Assembly (NCBI GenBank): GCA_947497145.1
Contig: CANMFQ010000010.1
Coordinates: 62,001-126,000 of the forward strand
Reading direction: 5' to 3'
Length of the DNA stretch: 64,000 nucleotides
From: an uncultured Flavobacteriaceae bacterium
Lineage (GTDB): Bacteria > Bacteroidota > Bacteroidia > Flavobacteriales > Flavobacteriaceae
Positions 25,568 through 35,377 of the stretch are shown here, piece by piece (the stretch's first letter is position 1; every line of letters begins with the position of its first letter). A model generated the notes under the pieces. The model was given only the letters and a program-made list of their open reading frames with translations. It ran no database searches and was not told where the DNA came from. A program made the translations under genes and the position numbers.

Positions 25568-26794
25568 TTAATTCTGAACATAGTTTACAGTTAGCGTGCC
25601 ATTTATTAGCCTGTTTTCATTATCAATACCACTAAATACGCCTTCTTGTTTTCCACTTTCATTTTTTAAAAAATAGGTTTTAAATAAAATATTCACTCTA
25701 TCAAGAGCTATAATACCAGAAAAACTAAACCTGAAATTTATTACTGATCCTTTATTTAACAATTCTAAGGTATCTTTTTCTATATATACATTTTCTGTTA
25801 AAGTGACAATCTGATAATTTGTATCTAAAATTTTAAACTTTAAGGTTTCTTTAAAACCAGTATCATAATTAAAAATCAACTCATAAGTTCCGGGTAATTT
25901 ACCATATAGAGAAGCATAAGGACTATTACGAGATAATTCTAAGGCATTTCTGGGTACAAAACTATTGTTAACAATACGTTTATTTCTAATTTCTAAAGCA
26001 ATATATGGCGGAATATAAGGTGTTTTTGATTGTTCTTCCATGTGCTGCTTACTTTCACATTTTTCAAGAATAGAGCGACCTGCAACAGAATTTGTAAAAA
26101 TATCGAACGTGCAATAGGTGCCTATTAAGTAGTTTAAATGTGAAGGTGATTTATGCCCTATATAATATATCTCACTAGCACCATCAATATATCTTTCTCC
26201 CGAAAGTGTATTGGTTTTTATTGTAATGGTATCTCCTTGTCGCTTAATACTTCCGTTACTATAATGTTCTCTAAACGTACCATCATCTAAAGGATATATA
26301 AAAACATGCTGAATTGTTTTCCAATTATTCGTTATGATAGTTTTTCCTTTTAAAATGGTGTTATCTTCTCCAAAATAGTAATTAAGATAATAATAGGTTT
26401 TATTCTCATTATCACTATAAATTAAATCATATTGCTTTTCATATTCTATGTCAGATGTTTTATGGTCTTCAAGAAAATATTTAAAATCATTATATCCTAA
26501 ATACAGTAAAATGATGTCTTTATAATGTTGGTTAAGCTTAATTGTTGGCTTCCCTTTTTCAAATGCTCTTGATTTATCATATAAATATTTCCCATTAATA
26601 AATTCTGAACTAATTGCTTCAAAGTCCTTCTTTAAAGAAGGTTCGTCATCATTAAATGCACCATATCCGTATAGTTGAAAAGCTTTAGGAAGCTTGACGA
26701 GGTCATGCTTACTCATAAAGGTTTCATGAACTTTTTCTAATATAATTTTAAAGTACTCAGCGGTTAATACGATCGATAATGAGCTGTTCTGCAT
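25568..26794 (-). CDS. hypothetical protein
   Basis: A 408-aa protein without signal peptide or membrane helices. The N-terminal 130 residues are helical and charged (LTAEYFKIILEKVHETFMSK, SFL-free, with YKDIILLYLGYNDFKYFL). Residues 130-400 alternate in a beta-rich pattern (GTYELIFNYDTGFKETLKFK, INGTLTVNYVQN) with no motif I recognise. The segment PKAFQLYGYGAFN and LYLGYNDFKYFLEDH loosely resemble N-terminal parts of Bacteroidota effector- or STAND-like proteins. It is divergent from the TonB receptor operon, with a palindrome between them. Function unknown. Confidence 0.55.
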   Translation of the reverse strand: MQNSSLSIVLTAEYFKIILEKVHETFMSKHDLVKLPKAFQLYGYGAFNDDEPSLKKDFEAISSEFINGKYLYDKSRAFEKGKPTIKLNQHYKDIILLYLGYNDFKYFLEDHKTSDIEYEKQYDLIYSDNENKTYYYLNYYFGEDNTILKGKTIITNNWKTIQHVFIYPLDDGTFREHYSNGSIKRQGDTITIKTNTLSGERYIDGASEIYYIGHKSPSHLNYLIGTYCTFDIFTNSVAGRSILEKCESKQHMEEQSKTPYIPPYIALEIRNKRIVNNSFVPRNALELSRNSPYASLYGKLPGTYELIFNYDTGFKETLKFKILDTNYQIVTLTENVYIEKDTLELLNKGSVINFRFSFSGIIALDRVNILFKTYFLKNESGKQEGVFSGIDNENRLINGTLTVNYVQN

Positions 26795-26869
26795 AAATTC
26801 CTATTATTTTCATGAAATTATTAAAAATATTTTTAATAATAAGAATAAATAATAATTAATATGTGTAAT

Positions 26870-26881
26870 GGTAAATTTACC
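26870..26881. promoter_or_regulatory. 12-bp perfect palindrome in divergent promoter region
   Basis: GGTAAATTTACC lies 33 bp before the TonB receptor start and between two divergent genes. It is a plausible operator for a dimeric regulator; no regulator gene is adjacent. Confidence 0.35.
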
Positions 26882-26913
26882 TGAACCAATTATGGTATTA
26901 ATCCAACTAAATC

Positions 26914-29268
26914 ATGAAAAAAAATATACTATTCTTGTTTTTGTTAATGCAAAGTTTCGCATTTGCTCAAGTTCCGGTTAACGGAAACGTAACAGATGAA
27001 ACAGGTGAACCAATACCGGGAGTTAATATTATTGAAAAAGGAACTTCAAACGGAGTTATTACAGATTTTAATGGTAATTACGAGATTCAAGTAGCATCAA
27101 ATTCAGCGACCTTAGAATTCTCATTTATTGGCTTTGAAAAACAAGAGATTTCTGTTGGAGACCAAAAACGCATTGATGTTACTTTAAATGAATCAGCCGA
27201 ATCTTTAGACGAAGTAGTTGTAAAAGGTTTTTCTGGTGTGATTGGTAAATCAAGAAAACGAACGGAATCGATACAGACTACAGCGGAATCTGTTACAGCA
27301 TTAAATAGTGAAGGTATTGAAAATGCTGGTGTTACAGATATAAGTTCATTTTCTGCTTTAGTACCAAATTTAAAATTTAATTCTGCACAAGCAGTTGGGT
27401 TAAATTTTATTACCGTTAGAGGTATTCCTCAGGTTAGAGGTGGTGATGCCCCTTTAGCGTTTGTTATTGATGGTGTTACCATTCCAGACCCTAGTTTATT
27501 AAGTCAAGAATTGTACGATTTGGCTTTGGTAGAAGTGGTTAAAGGTCCTCAAGGTGCCTTATATGGTAAAAACGCAATTGGCGGAGCCATAAATATTTAT
27601 ACTAAAGAACCAACCAATAAAATGTCTAACAGCGTAAAATTTGGCGTTGGTAATGGTGGTAATTTTCAAGCACAGTTTGTGTCTTCTGGAGCTATTAAAA
27701 AAGATAAAGTGTTTTATCGTTTTTCTACTCAATACAAAACATTTGATGGCTTATTAACAAATGATTTTTTAAATAAAAAAGTAGATTTCGCCAAAGACTT
27801 TAATATTAGAGGCCAAATTAAAGCAAGACTTTCGAGTGATTTCAATCTTTCTGCCGCCTTTCAACATTTTAATATAGATGGTGGTGCTACATATTATTCG
27901 GTTAATCCAACGGGTACAGATGGCGAATTTCCAGGAGGTGTTTTAAATCCAAATCCTTCTGAAGGCAATAATGTGATTGATGCAGATGTATTGGGTAGTT
28001 CAGATATGAAAAACAACTACGGAAATTTTAAAATGGATTATAATTTAGGAAGCGTAAAACTACAATCTATTACTTCAATTAATAAAGTTGAGCGTTCGAC
28101 CATTGGTGATTTGGATTTTCTTTCACTTGATGGATTAACACAAGGCGAAGAGATTACAACGAAAACATTTAATCAAGAATTACGAATTAACAATATAAAT
28201 ACAGATACAAAGTTCGATTGGAGTTTAGGCGGATTCTATCAGAGGATTGAAAAAGATTTTTATCAAAACGGAACTACAGGCGTTGATTTTGGCGGCCCAG
28301 ATGCATACGATACTGCAGATTACATTAATGAAACAAAAACCATTGCGCTCTTTGGTTTTGGAGATTATAAACTAACAGACAAACTTACTTTTTCAGCAGG
28401 GTTTAGATATGATATTGATAAATTCACTCAAGATGATGTGTTATTTGAAACAAATTCTGATAGAGACAACAACGAGTTTCAGCCTAAAGTTTCCCTGTCG
28501 TATCAAGCTTCAAAAGCGGTGCTTTTCTATGCAAATTATGGTAGAGGTTATAGAAATGGTGGTTTTAATGCACAAGCAACAAATCTATTCAACGGTAGTT
28601 TCGATGATGAAACATCAGACAATTACGAGCTAGGTTTTAAAACAACCACTTGGCATGATCGCTTAATTTTTAATGGTTCGGTATTTAGTTCTAAATTAAC
28701 CAACCAACAACAGTATATTTTAGACTTAGATACGTTTATTGCAGGTGTTTATAATTATGATGAAACTAAAGTATTTGGTTTCGAACTAGAGTCACGTGCA
28801 AGATTAACAAACTATTTAGACGTTTTCGCAAACGTTGGTTTATCGGATGCAGAAATTGTAGAAGGTGGAACCACTGGAGGTGAAAATGGAGACATCACAA
28901 ACAATTCTAATTACAACGGAAATAAAACGCCTTTTGTACCTGTAAGTACCTTTGCCGTAGGCTTAGAGTCTACATTTAATATTACCGACGCAATTAAATT
29001 TAATGGCTTCGTTAACCTTGATACAACAGGAAAAACCTACTGGCATGAGAGCAATCAAGATATTCACACCTCTGATGCTTATTCCCTTTTAGATGCACGT
29101 ATAGGATTGTCATATAAAAACTGGAAACTAGATTTTTGGGGTAAAAACTTAACAGACAAACAATATTACCAAGAATTTTCTTCTGGAGAATTTGTTGGTA
29201 GTCCTGATGATGTAGGGTGGAGAGGAAGACCAATTTCTATTGGAACAGCTATCTCATTGCGATTTTAA
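26914..29268 (+). CDS. TonB-dependent outer-membrane receptor
   Basis: Signal peptide (MKKNILFLFLLMQSFAFAQ), a carboxypeptidase-D regulatory-like domain (GNVTDETGEPIPGVNIIEKG, residues 20-100), plug domain (about 110-225: FITVRGIPQVRGGDAPLAF, VEVVKGPQGALYGKNAIGGA) and a 22-strand-type barrel. The barrel includes the siderophore-receptor-like segments YANYGRGYRNGGFN and LLDARIGLSYKNWKLDFWGK and ends in an aromatic Phe. At 784 aa it fits non-SusC receptors. It probably imports a small ligand. It is followed 60-100 bp later by a NicX/M29-like enzyme and an NCS1 permease, suggesting an uptake-catabolism unit. Confidence 0.9.
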   Translation: MKKNILFLFLLMQSFAFAQVPVNGNVTDETGEPIPGVNIIEKGTSNGVITDFNGNYEIQVASNSATLEFSFIGFEKQEISVGDQKRIDVTLNESAESLDEVVVKGFSGVIGKSRKRTESIQTTAESVTALNSEGIENAGVTDISSFSALVPNLKFNSAQAVGLNFITVRGIPQVRGGDAPLAFVIDGVTIPDPSLLSQELYDLALVEVVKGPQGALYGKNAIGGAINIYTKEPTNKMSNSVKFGVGNGGNFQAQFVSSGAIKKDKVFYRFSTQYKTFDGLLTNDFLNKKVDFAKDFNIRGQIKARLSSDFNLSAAFQHFNIDGGATYYSVNPTGTDGEFPGGVLNPNPSEGNNVIDADVLGSSDMKNNYGNFKMDYNLGSVKLQSITSINKVERSTIGDLDFLSLDGLTQGEEITTKTFNQELRINNINTDTKFDWSLGGFYQRIEKDFYQNGTTGVDFGGPDAYDTADYINETKTIALFGFGDYKLTDKLTFSAGFRYDIDKFTQDDVLFETNSDRDNNEFQPKVSLSYQASKAVLFYANYGRGYRNGGFNAQATNLFNGSFDDETSDNYELGFKTTTWHDRLIFNGSVFSSKLTNQQQYILDLDTFIAGVYNYDETKVFGFELESRARLTNYLDVFANVGLSDAEIVEGGTTGGENGDITNNSNYNGNKTPFVPVSTFAVGLESTFNITDAIKFNGFVNLDTTGKTYWHESNQDIHTSDAYSLLDARIGLSYKNWKLDFWGKNLTDKQYYQEFSSGEFVGSPDDVGWRGRPISIGTAISLRF

Positions 29269-29367
29269 AAACAACTAATATACTACAATGTATATGCTCT
29301 AAATAAGTGTTACTTATATTGAATTAGTATGAGGGAATGTATGGTTCCCTCTTTTTTTACCAAGATT

Positions 29368-30411
29368 ATGACAGAAAATTTACAATTAAAAATAGATAGG
29401 GTTTCTAAAATACTGATGGAAGATATGTTTCAGGTAAAACCTGGAGAAACAGTCGCCATTACAGCCGATTTAACATCAGATCGTGCTATAGTAGATGCAT
29501 TAGCTGCTGCTACTTCAGCAGCAGGAGGAATTCCAATGATTATATTGATACCCAGAGCAGAAAAAGAAAGCCAAGCGGGCATGCCATATTGGCCATCAGA
29601 AGCTTTAACGGCAGCCTTGTGTAAAGCTGATGTTTGGATTGAAGCAAACTCAATGGTGCTCTTGTATTCAGATGTTTGGGAGATTGCAATGAGAGATAAT
29701 AAAAAATTACGCTATTTAATTATTGGAGATAGTTCTATTGATTCCTTAGATAGAATATTTACCGGTTTTAATATTCAGTCATTAAAACAATTACTAACTA
29801 AAACAAGAGAAAAAATAGTAGCTTGTAAAACAGTCCGAATTACAAGTAAAAACGGAACAGATGTGTCCTATGATATTGATTTAAATTATGCTTTTGATAT
29901 CGATGATGGCGATTATTCTAAACCAAAATTTGGTACGGCTCCAGGTTTTGTAAATATTGTCCCTAAATTAGGAAGTATGAATGGAAACATTGTTTTTGAT
30001 TTTTTACAGAATGGGGAAAAGGGAATTCAGTTAGCATTTAGAATGAAAAATAGCGAGATTATTGATGTGTTAGGAGAGCGAGAAGCTGCAGAAAAATTTA
30101 AAGCATACTTAGCTTCTTTTAATGATCCAAATATGTACAAAATATCCCATAATATGTTAGGTTTAAACCCTAAAGTTACTTCATTAAGTGGCGATGTTGC
30201 AGAAGATGAGCGTATTTGGGGAGGCGCAGATTTTGGTTTTGGACATACCAGCCCAATGGATATGCCGCCTTTAGGCCAAGTTGCAAAATCTCATTTTGAT
30301 GGTGTAGTTACAAACGTTAGTGTTTATCTCGATGATATTCAGATATTTGATAATGGGGAAGTCTGTCATCCAGATTTAAAACCCTATACGCTTACTATTT
30401 TAACTGATTAA
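29368..30411 (+). CDS. NicX/M29-like metalloenzyme
   Basis: Fold family of M29 aminopeptidases and 2,5-dihydroxypyridine dioxygenase (NicX): KPGETVAITADL at the start, SMNGNIVFD mid-way and SHFDGVV near the end. Numbered from the ATG at 29368, His 309 and Asp 311 form the HxD pair. Position 261 is His in SHNMLGLNP, where M29 peptidases have Glu (ELGxGxNP). The upstream peptidase Glu (PxGEVxTAP) also appears replaced (APGFVNI). A two-His-one-Asp set is what I recall for the iron site of NicX. A ring-cleaving or related dioxygenase is therefore more likely than an aminopeptidase. The ORF-track start (29329) is less likely. The next gene follows without a gap. Confidence 0.65.
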   Translation: MTENLQLKIDRVSKILMEDMFQVKPGETVAITADLTSDRAIVDALAAATSAAGGIPMIILIPRAEKESQAGMPYWPSEALTAALCKADVWIEANSMVLLYSDVWEIAMRDNKKLRYLIIGDSSIDSLDRIFTGFNIQSLKQLLTKTREKIVACKTVRITSKNGTDVSYDIDLNYAFDIDDGDYSKPKFGTAPGFVNIVPKLGSMNGNIVFDFLQNGEKGIQLAFRMKNSEIIDVLGEREAAEKFKAYLASFNDPNMYKISHNMLGLNPKVTSLSGDVAEDERIWGGADFGFGHTSPMDMPPLGQVAKSHFDGVVTNVSVYLDDIQIFDNGEVCHPDLKPYTLTILTD

Positions 30412-31683
30412 ATGGAAGAAAATAATAGTCAGTACACAACCACCAAAGTACAACCTAAAGATTTTGTCTCAGGTTGGGTAGTCGCTTTAATTATAGCAAG
30501 TACAGGACTATCGGTTTCTACATTGTATTTAGGTTCAGAAATTGCTCTTAACTTAGGCTTCAAAAAAGCCCTTATTGCATTTGGTATTTCTACACTAGTG
30601 TTGACCTTGATGTGTACAGCGACCACATTAATTGGCAATCGTTCAAGGTTATCGACCTATATGATTTTGCATTTTAGTTTTGGCGAATATGGAGCAAAGA
30701 TTGTTAATTTCATATTTGGCATTACTTTAGTAGGATGGTTTGCGGTAGCATTAGAATTGCTGGCAATTGCGTTGCATGATACTACAATCAGTACATTTGG
30801 TATTGACATTTCAAAAGCGCTTATTATTATTACATCTAGCCTATTTATTACCTTTACAACGGTATATGGCATACGCAGTATTGAAAAACTGGCCAACATA
30901 GCTATTCCAGTTTTAACTGCATTTTTGGGGTATGTTTTTTACCTTTCTATACAAAAATTAGATAGCCTATCGCAACTTTTTGATTATGTGCCTAGTAATA
31001 CTACAATGACACTTTTTGAAGCAACTTCAATTTTAGTAGGTGCTGCCATATTATTTCCCGTATTAATGGCCGATTTTTCAAGATTTATAAAAACCGATAA
31101 ACAAAGTTTAGCTTCTGTTCTTGGGTTAACCATAGGAACGCCCTTGGCCTATGTTCTTAGTGCTGTACCATCAATTCAAACGGGAGAAGTTGACATTATT
31201 AAAATAATGGAGCAATATAATTTAGTGATACCTGCTTTTATATTACTCTTTATAGCTACTTGGAGTACCAATGCTAGCAATTTATACTCCGCTACGTTAA
31301 CATTTTCAACAATAAACAAAAATTGGAACTTTAAAAAGGTTGCCATTGCTTCGAGTATCATTGGTACTGTTTTAGCCTTATTAGGCTTTGCAAAATACCT
31401 ATTTGATTTTCTCGAATTATTAGGAATTTTAGCACCATCAATATCTTCCATTTATTTTATTCATTTCTTTTGGATTAAAAAGCAGAAGTATTATCTAAAA
31501 GATATTAATAAATGGGAATTTCCAGCATTAATTAGTTGGGTACTAAGCTCAATTATTACGGCTTTTACGTACTTAGAAGTTTTTCAATTAACACATGCGT
31601 ATTTTATTGATTCTTTTTTATTAGGAGGGATTATTTATCTGTTTTTAAAAAGAAAAAGCATTTCATTTTTTAAAATGACCTGA
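30412..31683 (+). CDS. NCS1-type (cytosine/purine-like) permease
   Basis: About 12 transmembrane helices. The N-terminal region is characteristic of nucleobase:cation symporter-1 / CodB-like permeases (VQPKDFVSGWVVALIIASTG, STLYLGSEIALNLGF). The middle shows FPVLMADFSRFIKTDKQSL, and FIATWSTNASNLYSATLTF is strongly CodB-like. Substrates of this family are N-heterocycles (cytosine, purines, allantoin, thiamine precursors). The gene starts at the base after the NicX-like stop, so the two are cotranscribed. The pairing suggests import of an N-heterocycle that the enzyme opens. Its 3' end overlaps an imperfect direct repeat. Confidence 0.85.
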   Translation: MEENNSQYTTTKVQPKDFVSGWVVALIIASTGLSVSTLYLGSEIALNLGFKKALIAFGISTLVLTLMCTATTLIGNRSRLSTYMILHFSFGEYGAKIVNFIFGITLVGWFAVALELLAIALHDTTISTFGIDISKALIIITSSLFITFTTVYGIRSIEKLANIAIPVLTAFLGYVFYLSIQKLDSLSQLFDYVPSNTTMTLFEATSILVGAAILFPVLMADFSRFIKTDKQSLASVLGLTIGTPLAYVLSAVPSIQTGEVDIIKIMEQYNLVIPAFILLFIATWSTNASNLYSATLTFSTINKNWNFKKVAIASSIIGTVLALLGFAKYLFDFLELLGILAPSISSIYFIHFFWIKKQKYYLKDINKWEFPALISWVLSSIITAFTYLEVFQLTHAYFIDSFLLGGIIYLFLKRKSISFFKMT

Positions 31684-31710
31684 TAAAATTTTGATATAAC
31701 AATAGGAGCG
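31671..31710 (+). repeat. left imperfect direct repeat flanking the defence operon
   Basis: Matches 39853-39892 at about 80% over 38-40 bp. Shared blocks are TGACCT, AAAAT, TTGAT, AAC and CAATAGGAG. It covers the last codons of the permease gene. The two copies bracket the 8.2-kb segment containing the methyltransferase-HerA-NurA-HNH operon and may be remnants of attachment or target duplications. Confidence 0.5.
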
Positions 31711-31848
31711 TAGAGCCTCCATATTTTAGACGCTACAAATACAATCCAGTAGATGCACCATTTTTCCTTCAAATTTTTCTTCTAAAAGTTTCAAGTTATT
31801 CTCATGAAAACGAATGTTTCAGGGGTATTATACATGATATAGCATTAC

Positions 31849-32098
31849 AGCTTATATGAATTAAACTTTTGTGGCATTTCGCCAGCGCACCAACTTTCTT
31901 GATTTTAGGTTTAGCCACTGGCTAAACCTAAAATACACAATGTGCTGTGTAATGTTACTTGAGATTTGGTAAAAGCGAAGTTTAAATTACTACTTTTTCA
32001 TTTATTTTTTTCTTTCTAGAAGTTTCTTTAAAAAATCTAATGGAATACTCTTTTTGCAGAAAGGGCAGAGGAGTGGAGGCAAAATGTGTATGGAATGG
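31849..32098 (+). repeat. dispersed intergenic repeat, full copy 1
   Basis: Clearly homologous to 55501-55761: both read AGCTTA..TGAATTAAACTTT, then CAGCGC.CCAACTTTCTTG. A near-perfect palindrome (ATTTTAGGTTTAGCCA / TGGCTAAACCTAAAAT, around 31895-31927) follows, then T-rich runs, and the tail AATGTGTATGGAATGG. It lies between the permease gene and the defence operon. The remaining gap (31711-31848 and 32099-32375) shows no gene. Confidence 0.7.
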
Positions 32099-32375
32099 TA
32101 ATGTTTTCTCTAAATTTCAATTAATTACGGAATTCAGCAGAAAGTTATTTGTTAAAATTTTCTATATTTGAGAGACAATTTTTTGAGTTTCAATTTTCCC
32201 TAAACACTATCTCAAATTAATATTGTTTTATAGATACACTTACTATAAAACAGAGTTTGTTGTGGATGAAATTTAAAAATATTAAAATTGACTTAAAATA
32301 AATAATTAGTGTCTTTAGTAATTGGTAAAATAATACTGGAAGATATCATTATTAGAAGTATATGCTGATTTATAA

Positions 32376-33353
32376 ATGAAGATAAGATACAATACTGATA
32401 ACGGTTCTATAATACAAGGTAATTCAATTGAGTTATTGAATAAAAAGATGAAGGATGAATTAAAAGGTACTATAAATTTAATAGTTACATCACCTCCATT
32501 CCCCTTAAATAAAAAAAAGAAATACGGTAATGAAAAGGGAGAAGAATATCTCAACTGGTTTATTGATATGGCTCCTATTTTCTCTGACCTTCTTACCGAA
32601 GATGGTTCTTTAGTAATCGAGATAGGAAATTCTTGGGAATCAGAAAGACCAGTACAATCTCTTCTACACCTTGAGTGTCTCATGGGGTTAGTAAAGCACC
32701 CCAAAGCTAATCTTAGGTTAATACAAGAATTTATTTGTTATAACCCTTCAAAACTTCCTTCTCCTGCACAATGGGTTACTGTAAATCGTTTAAGAACAGT
32801 TGATAGTTATACTCATATATGGTGGATTGCTAAATCTGATTTTCCAAAAGCAGATAATAGTAAAGTACTAAGGCCATATAGTAAGAGTATGAAAGCTCTT
32901 TTAAAAAAACAGAATTATAATTCGGGGAAAAGACCCTCTGAGCATAATATAAGTGAAAAAGGATTTTTAAAAGATAATGGAGGCAGTATTTCTCACAATT
33001 TCTTTGAGATGGAACCCGTTGATAAAAATAGAGACGTAAGACTTCCTCATAGCGTTTTAAGTTTTTCTAACACAAATTCAAATGATTACTTTTTAACTAA
33101 ATGTAGAGAAAAAAACATCACACCACATCCAGCTAGAATGTCTGGCGGGCTTGTGAATTTCTTTATTCAATTTTTAACAGATGAAGGTGATGTTGTTTTA
33201 GATCCTTTTGGAGGAAGTAACACAACTGGTTATTGTGCAGAAAAATTGAAAAGAAAATGGTTGTCTTTTGAATTAAATGATAGCTATATTAAACAAGCTA
33301 TCTTAAGAATGAAAGATCCTTTATTAAAAACTAAAAAAACAAATAGTCTATGA
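32376..33353 (+). CDS. DNA methyltransferase (beta-class N4-cytosine/N6-adenine type)
   Basis: Catalytic motif IV TSPPF (near residue 46, VTSPPFPLNKKKK) precedes the AdoMet motif I DPFGGSNTTGYCAEK (near 285). This order is the beta group used by many N4-mC and some N6-mA enzymes. QGNSIELL at the N-terminus and RKWLSFELNDSY after motif I are also typical. At 325 aa it lacks a specificity domain of its own. Its last codons overlap the start of the HerA-like gene by 4 bp (ATGA). In this operon it most likely marks host DNA so that the downstream nucleases ignore it. Confidence 0.88.
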   Translation: MKIRYNTDNGSIIQGNSIELLNKKMKDELKGTINLIVTSPPFPLNKKKKYGNEKGEEYLNWFIDMAPIFSDLLTEDGSLVIEIGNSWESERPVQSLLHLECLMGLVKHPKANLRLIQEFICYNPSKLPSPAQWVTVNRLRTVDSYTHIWWIAKSDFPKADNSKVLRPYSKSMKALLKKQNYNSGKRPSEHNISEKGFLKDNGGSISHNFFEMEPVDKNRDVRLPHSVLSFSNTNSNDYFLTKCREKNITPHPARMSGGLVNFFIQFLTDEGDVVLDPFGGSNTTGYCAEKLKRKWLSFELNDSYIKQAILRMKDPLLKTKKTNSL

Positions 33354-35374
33354 TTATTGCAGATGAAATAATGAAAATTGCAAGTGTCGACCCTTTAAAA
33401 GAAGGTAAACAAGAAGAGCTTTTTGTGGGGCATCCATTTTCTCTAGACTATTTTAAATCTAACGTTTTAATTTGTGATGATGATAAGAAAAGGGTCAATG
33501 GCATCGCTCAAGGTACTTTTCTATTGGCATTTTACGACAACGAAGAGACTGTTGAAGAAGCAGTATTATTAAGAGCTTTGAATCCTGCTAAATTACCTAC
33601 AGATAGTGCTAATATTAGTTCTATGATAGAGTATTATAAAGATAATTTAGCAACCTCAGGTAAAGATTCAAAACTTGATAATTATACACGATATGAGTTT
33701 AGTTTTTCAGGTTTAGAATGTAGAGTATTAGGGACTTTTTACAGAAACACTGATGATAAAGTTGAGTTTGGTGCAGATTTAGAAAACTTTTATTCAGCAC
33801 ATCATTACAGTGTTTATAAGGTTAATAACAATGTTTTGGGTTACATCGTTAACCAAAGAGACTCACCCGATATTATACCAGGAAATGATAATGAATACCC
33901 GATAGGTGTAGTTCGCTATAGTTCAACATTAAGATTCCAAAACAAAAGTGAAAAAGCTAAAGTATATATTAATCCTACAGATTTATTAGGTAAGCGTAGT
34001 GCGCTTTTCGGTATGACTAGGACTGGTAAATCTAATACGGTAAAAAAAGTCATTCAAGCGACTACTGAAATATCTAGTAAATCAAAATTTGATTTAGAAG
34101 CTGATTGGGCAAAAGAGCAATCAAAAGAAAAGTTAAGTCCTTTTGATTTAGATGGTGGTCCAAAATATCCAGTTGGTCAAATCATATTTGATGTTAATGG
34201 TGAATATGCAAATGCAAATATGCAAGATGAAGGTACTGCAATTTTTGAAATGTATAAAGAAAAAGTTGTTAGATATAGCGTATTGAATAAAGACGGATTC
34301 CAAGTAATGAAGGTCAACTTTTACAAACAAATATCAGCTGGATTTGAACTTATAAAAAGTTACCTTTCTACTGATACTGCTGATTTTGTAAAAAGCTTTT
34401 TGGCAGTTGCTTTAGAAGAGCCAACAGACAAATTAGATAAAAGTGCAGTATGTAGATGGGAAAGGAAAAGAGCTGCTTACTTATGTTGTTTGAAGCTTGC
34501 CGGTTTTTCATTGCCTTCAGATATGAAAATTATTAAGTTTACTGGAAACTCATATCTAAATAAATTAGTTAAAAAAGATGGCTCTTTAGAACCAACCAAA
34601 GGAATATCATTTGACCAGGCAATAAATTGGTTTCAAGTAGTTTGGGAGAATTATGATAAAGATAAAGACAATTTTTTTAAAGATTACAGAACGAAAAAAG
34701 ATAAAGAATGGGCTGATGAAGATTTAAAAGCAATATTAGTTTTCTTAACTAGAAAACGAAAATCTGGAGGCTCTAATGACTGCAATGGTTATTTAAAGTT
34801 AAGAGGAATATTAGATCAACACACTTCAACTGGAAATGAAGCTTTTACTATCGATATTATTAATTCACTAAGAAAAGGGAAAATTATTATTGTAGACATA
34901 TCTCAAGGTAATCCAGGAATACAAAGAATGTATTCTGAAATGTTATGTCGAGGAATTTTTAATGATTCTATGAATCATTTTATTAAAAATGAAGCCAATA
35001 ATTATATTCAGTTTTACTTTGAAGAAGCCCATAACTTATTTCCTAAAAAAGACGATAAAGATTTAAGCCAAATCTACAACCGTATAGCAAAGGAAGGTGC
35101 TAAACTAAATTTAGGAATGATATATGCTACGCAGGAAGTATCTTCTATTAGTTCTAACATTTTAAAAAATACTCAAAATTGGTTTATAGCACATTTGAAT
35201 AATGAAGATGAGATAAGAGAATTAAGAAAATACTACGACTTTAATGATTTTACAGATGCACTAATAAGGTTTAGTGCTAAAAATGACAAAGGTTTCGTAA
35301 GAATGAAAACATATTCTAATCCTTTCGTTGTTCCAGTACAAATAGGCAAATTCTCAGTAGCAGATAATAAATAG
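33350..35374 (+). CDS. herA: HerA-type DNA-translocating ATPase
   Basis: HerA/FtsK-superfamily ATPase of 674 aa. An N-terminal HAS-barrel-like region (residues 1-210) is followed by Walker A GMTRTGKSNT (221-230). A long insertion (about 240-500) contains basic and charged segments. Walker B-like IIIVDISQGNPG is near 515, and the FEEAHNLFP motif (Glu near 558-559) is followed by GMIYATQEVSSIS. HerA rings translocate duplex DNA and drive NurA nucleases, and the NurA gene follows 3 bp later. Coupling to a methyltransferase upstream indicates a restriction-like or defence role rather than housekeeping recombination. Confidence 0.85.
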   Translation: MIIADEIMKIASVDPLKEGKQEELFVGHPFSLDYFKSNVLICDDDKKRVNGIAQGTFLLAFYDNEETVEEAVLLRALNPAKLPTDSANISSMIEYYKDNLATSGKDSKLDNYTRYEFSFSGLECRVLGTFYRNTDDKVEFGADLENFYSAHHYSVYKVNNNVLGYIVNQRDSPDIIPGNDNEYPIGVVRYSSTLRFQNKSEKAKVYINPTDLLGKRSALFGMTRTGKSNTVKKVIQATTEISSKSKFDLEADWAKEQSKEKLSPFDLDGGPKYPVGQIIFDVNGEYANANMQDEGTAIFEMYKEKVVRYSVLNKDGFQVMKVNFYKQISAGFELIKSYLSTDTADFVKSFLAVALEEPTDKLDKSAVCRWERKRAAYLCCLKLAGFSLPSDMKIIKFTGNSYLNKLVKKDGSLEPTKGISFDQAINWFQVVWENYDKDKDNFFKDYRTKKDKEWADEDLKAILVFLTRKRKSGGSNDCNGYLKLRGILDQHTSTGNEAFTIDIINSLRKGKIIIVDISQGNPGIQRMYSEMLCRGIFNDSMNHFIKNEANNYIQFYFEEAHNLFPKKDDKDLSQIYNRIAKEGAKLNLGMIYATQEVSSISSNILKNTQNWFIAHLNNEDEIRELRKYYDFNDFTDALIRFSAKNDKGFVRMKTYSNPFVVPVQIGKFSVADNK

Positions 35375-35377
35375 ACT

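Noticed and set aside
29368-30411. Straight call as leucyl aminopeptidase (M29)
   Set aside because: Two Glu metal ligands of the peptidases appear replaced, one by His, so the label would be misleading.
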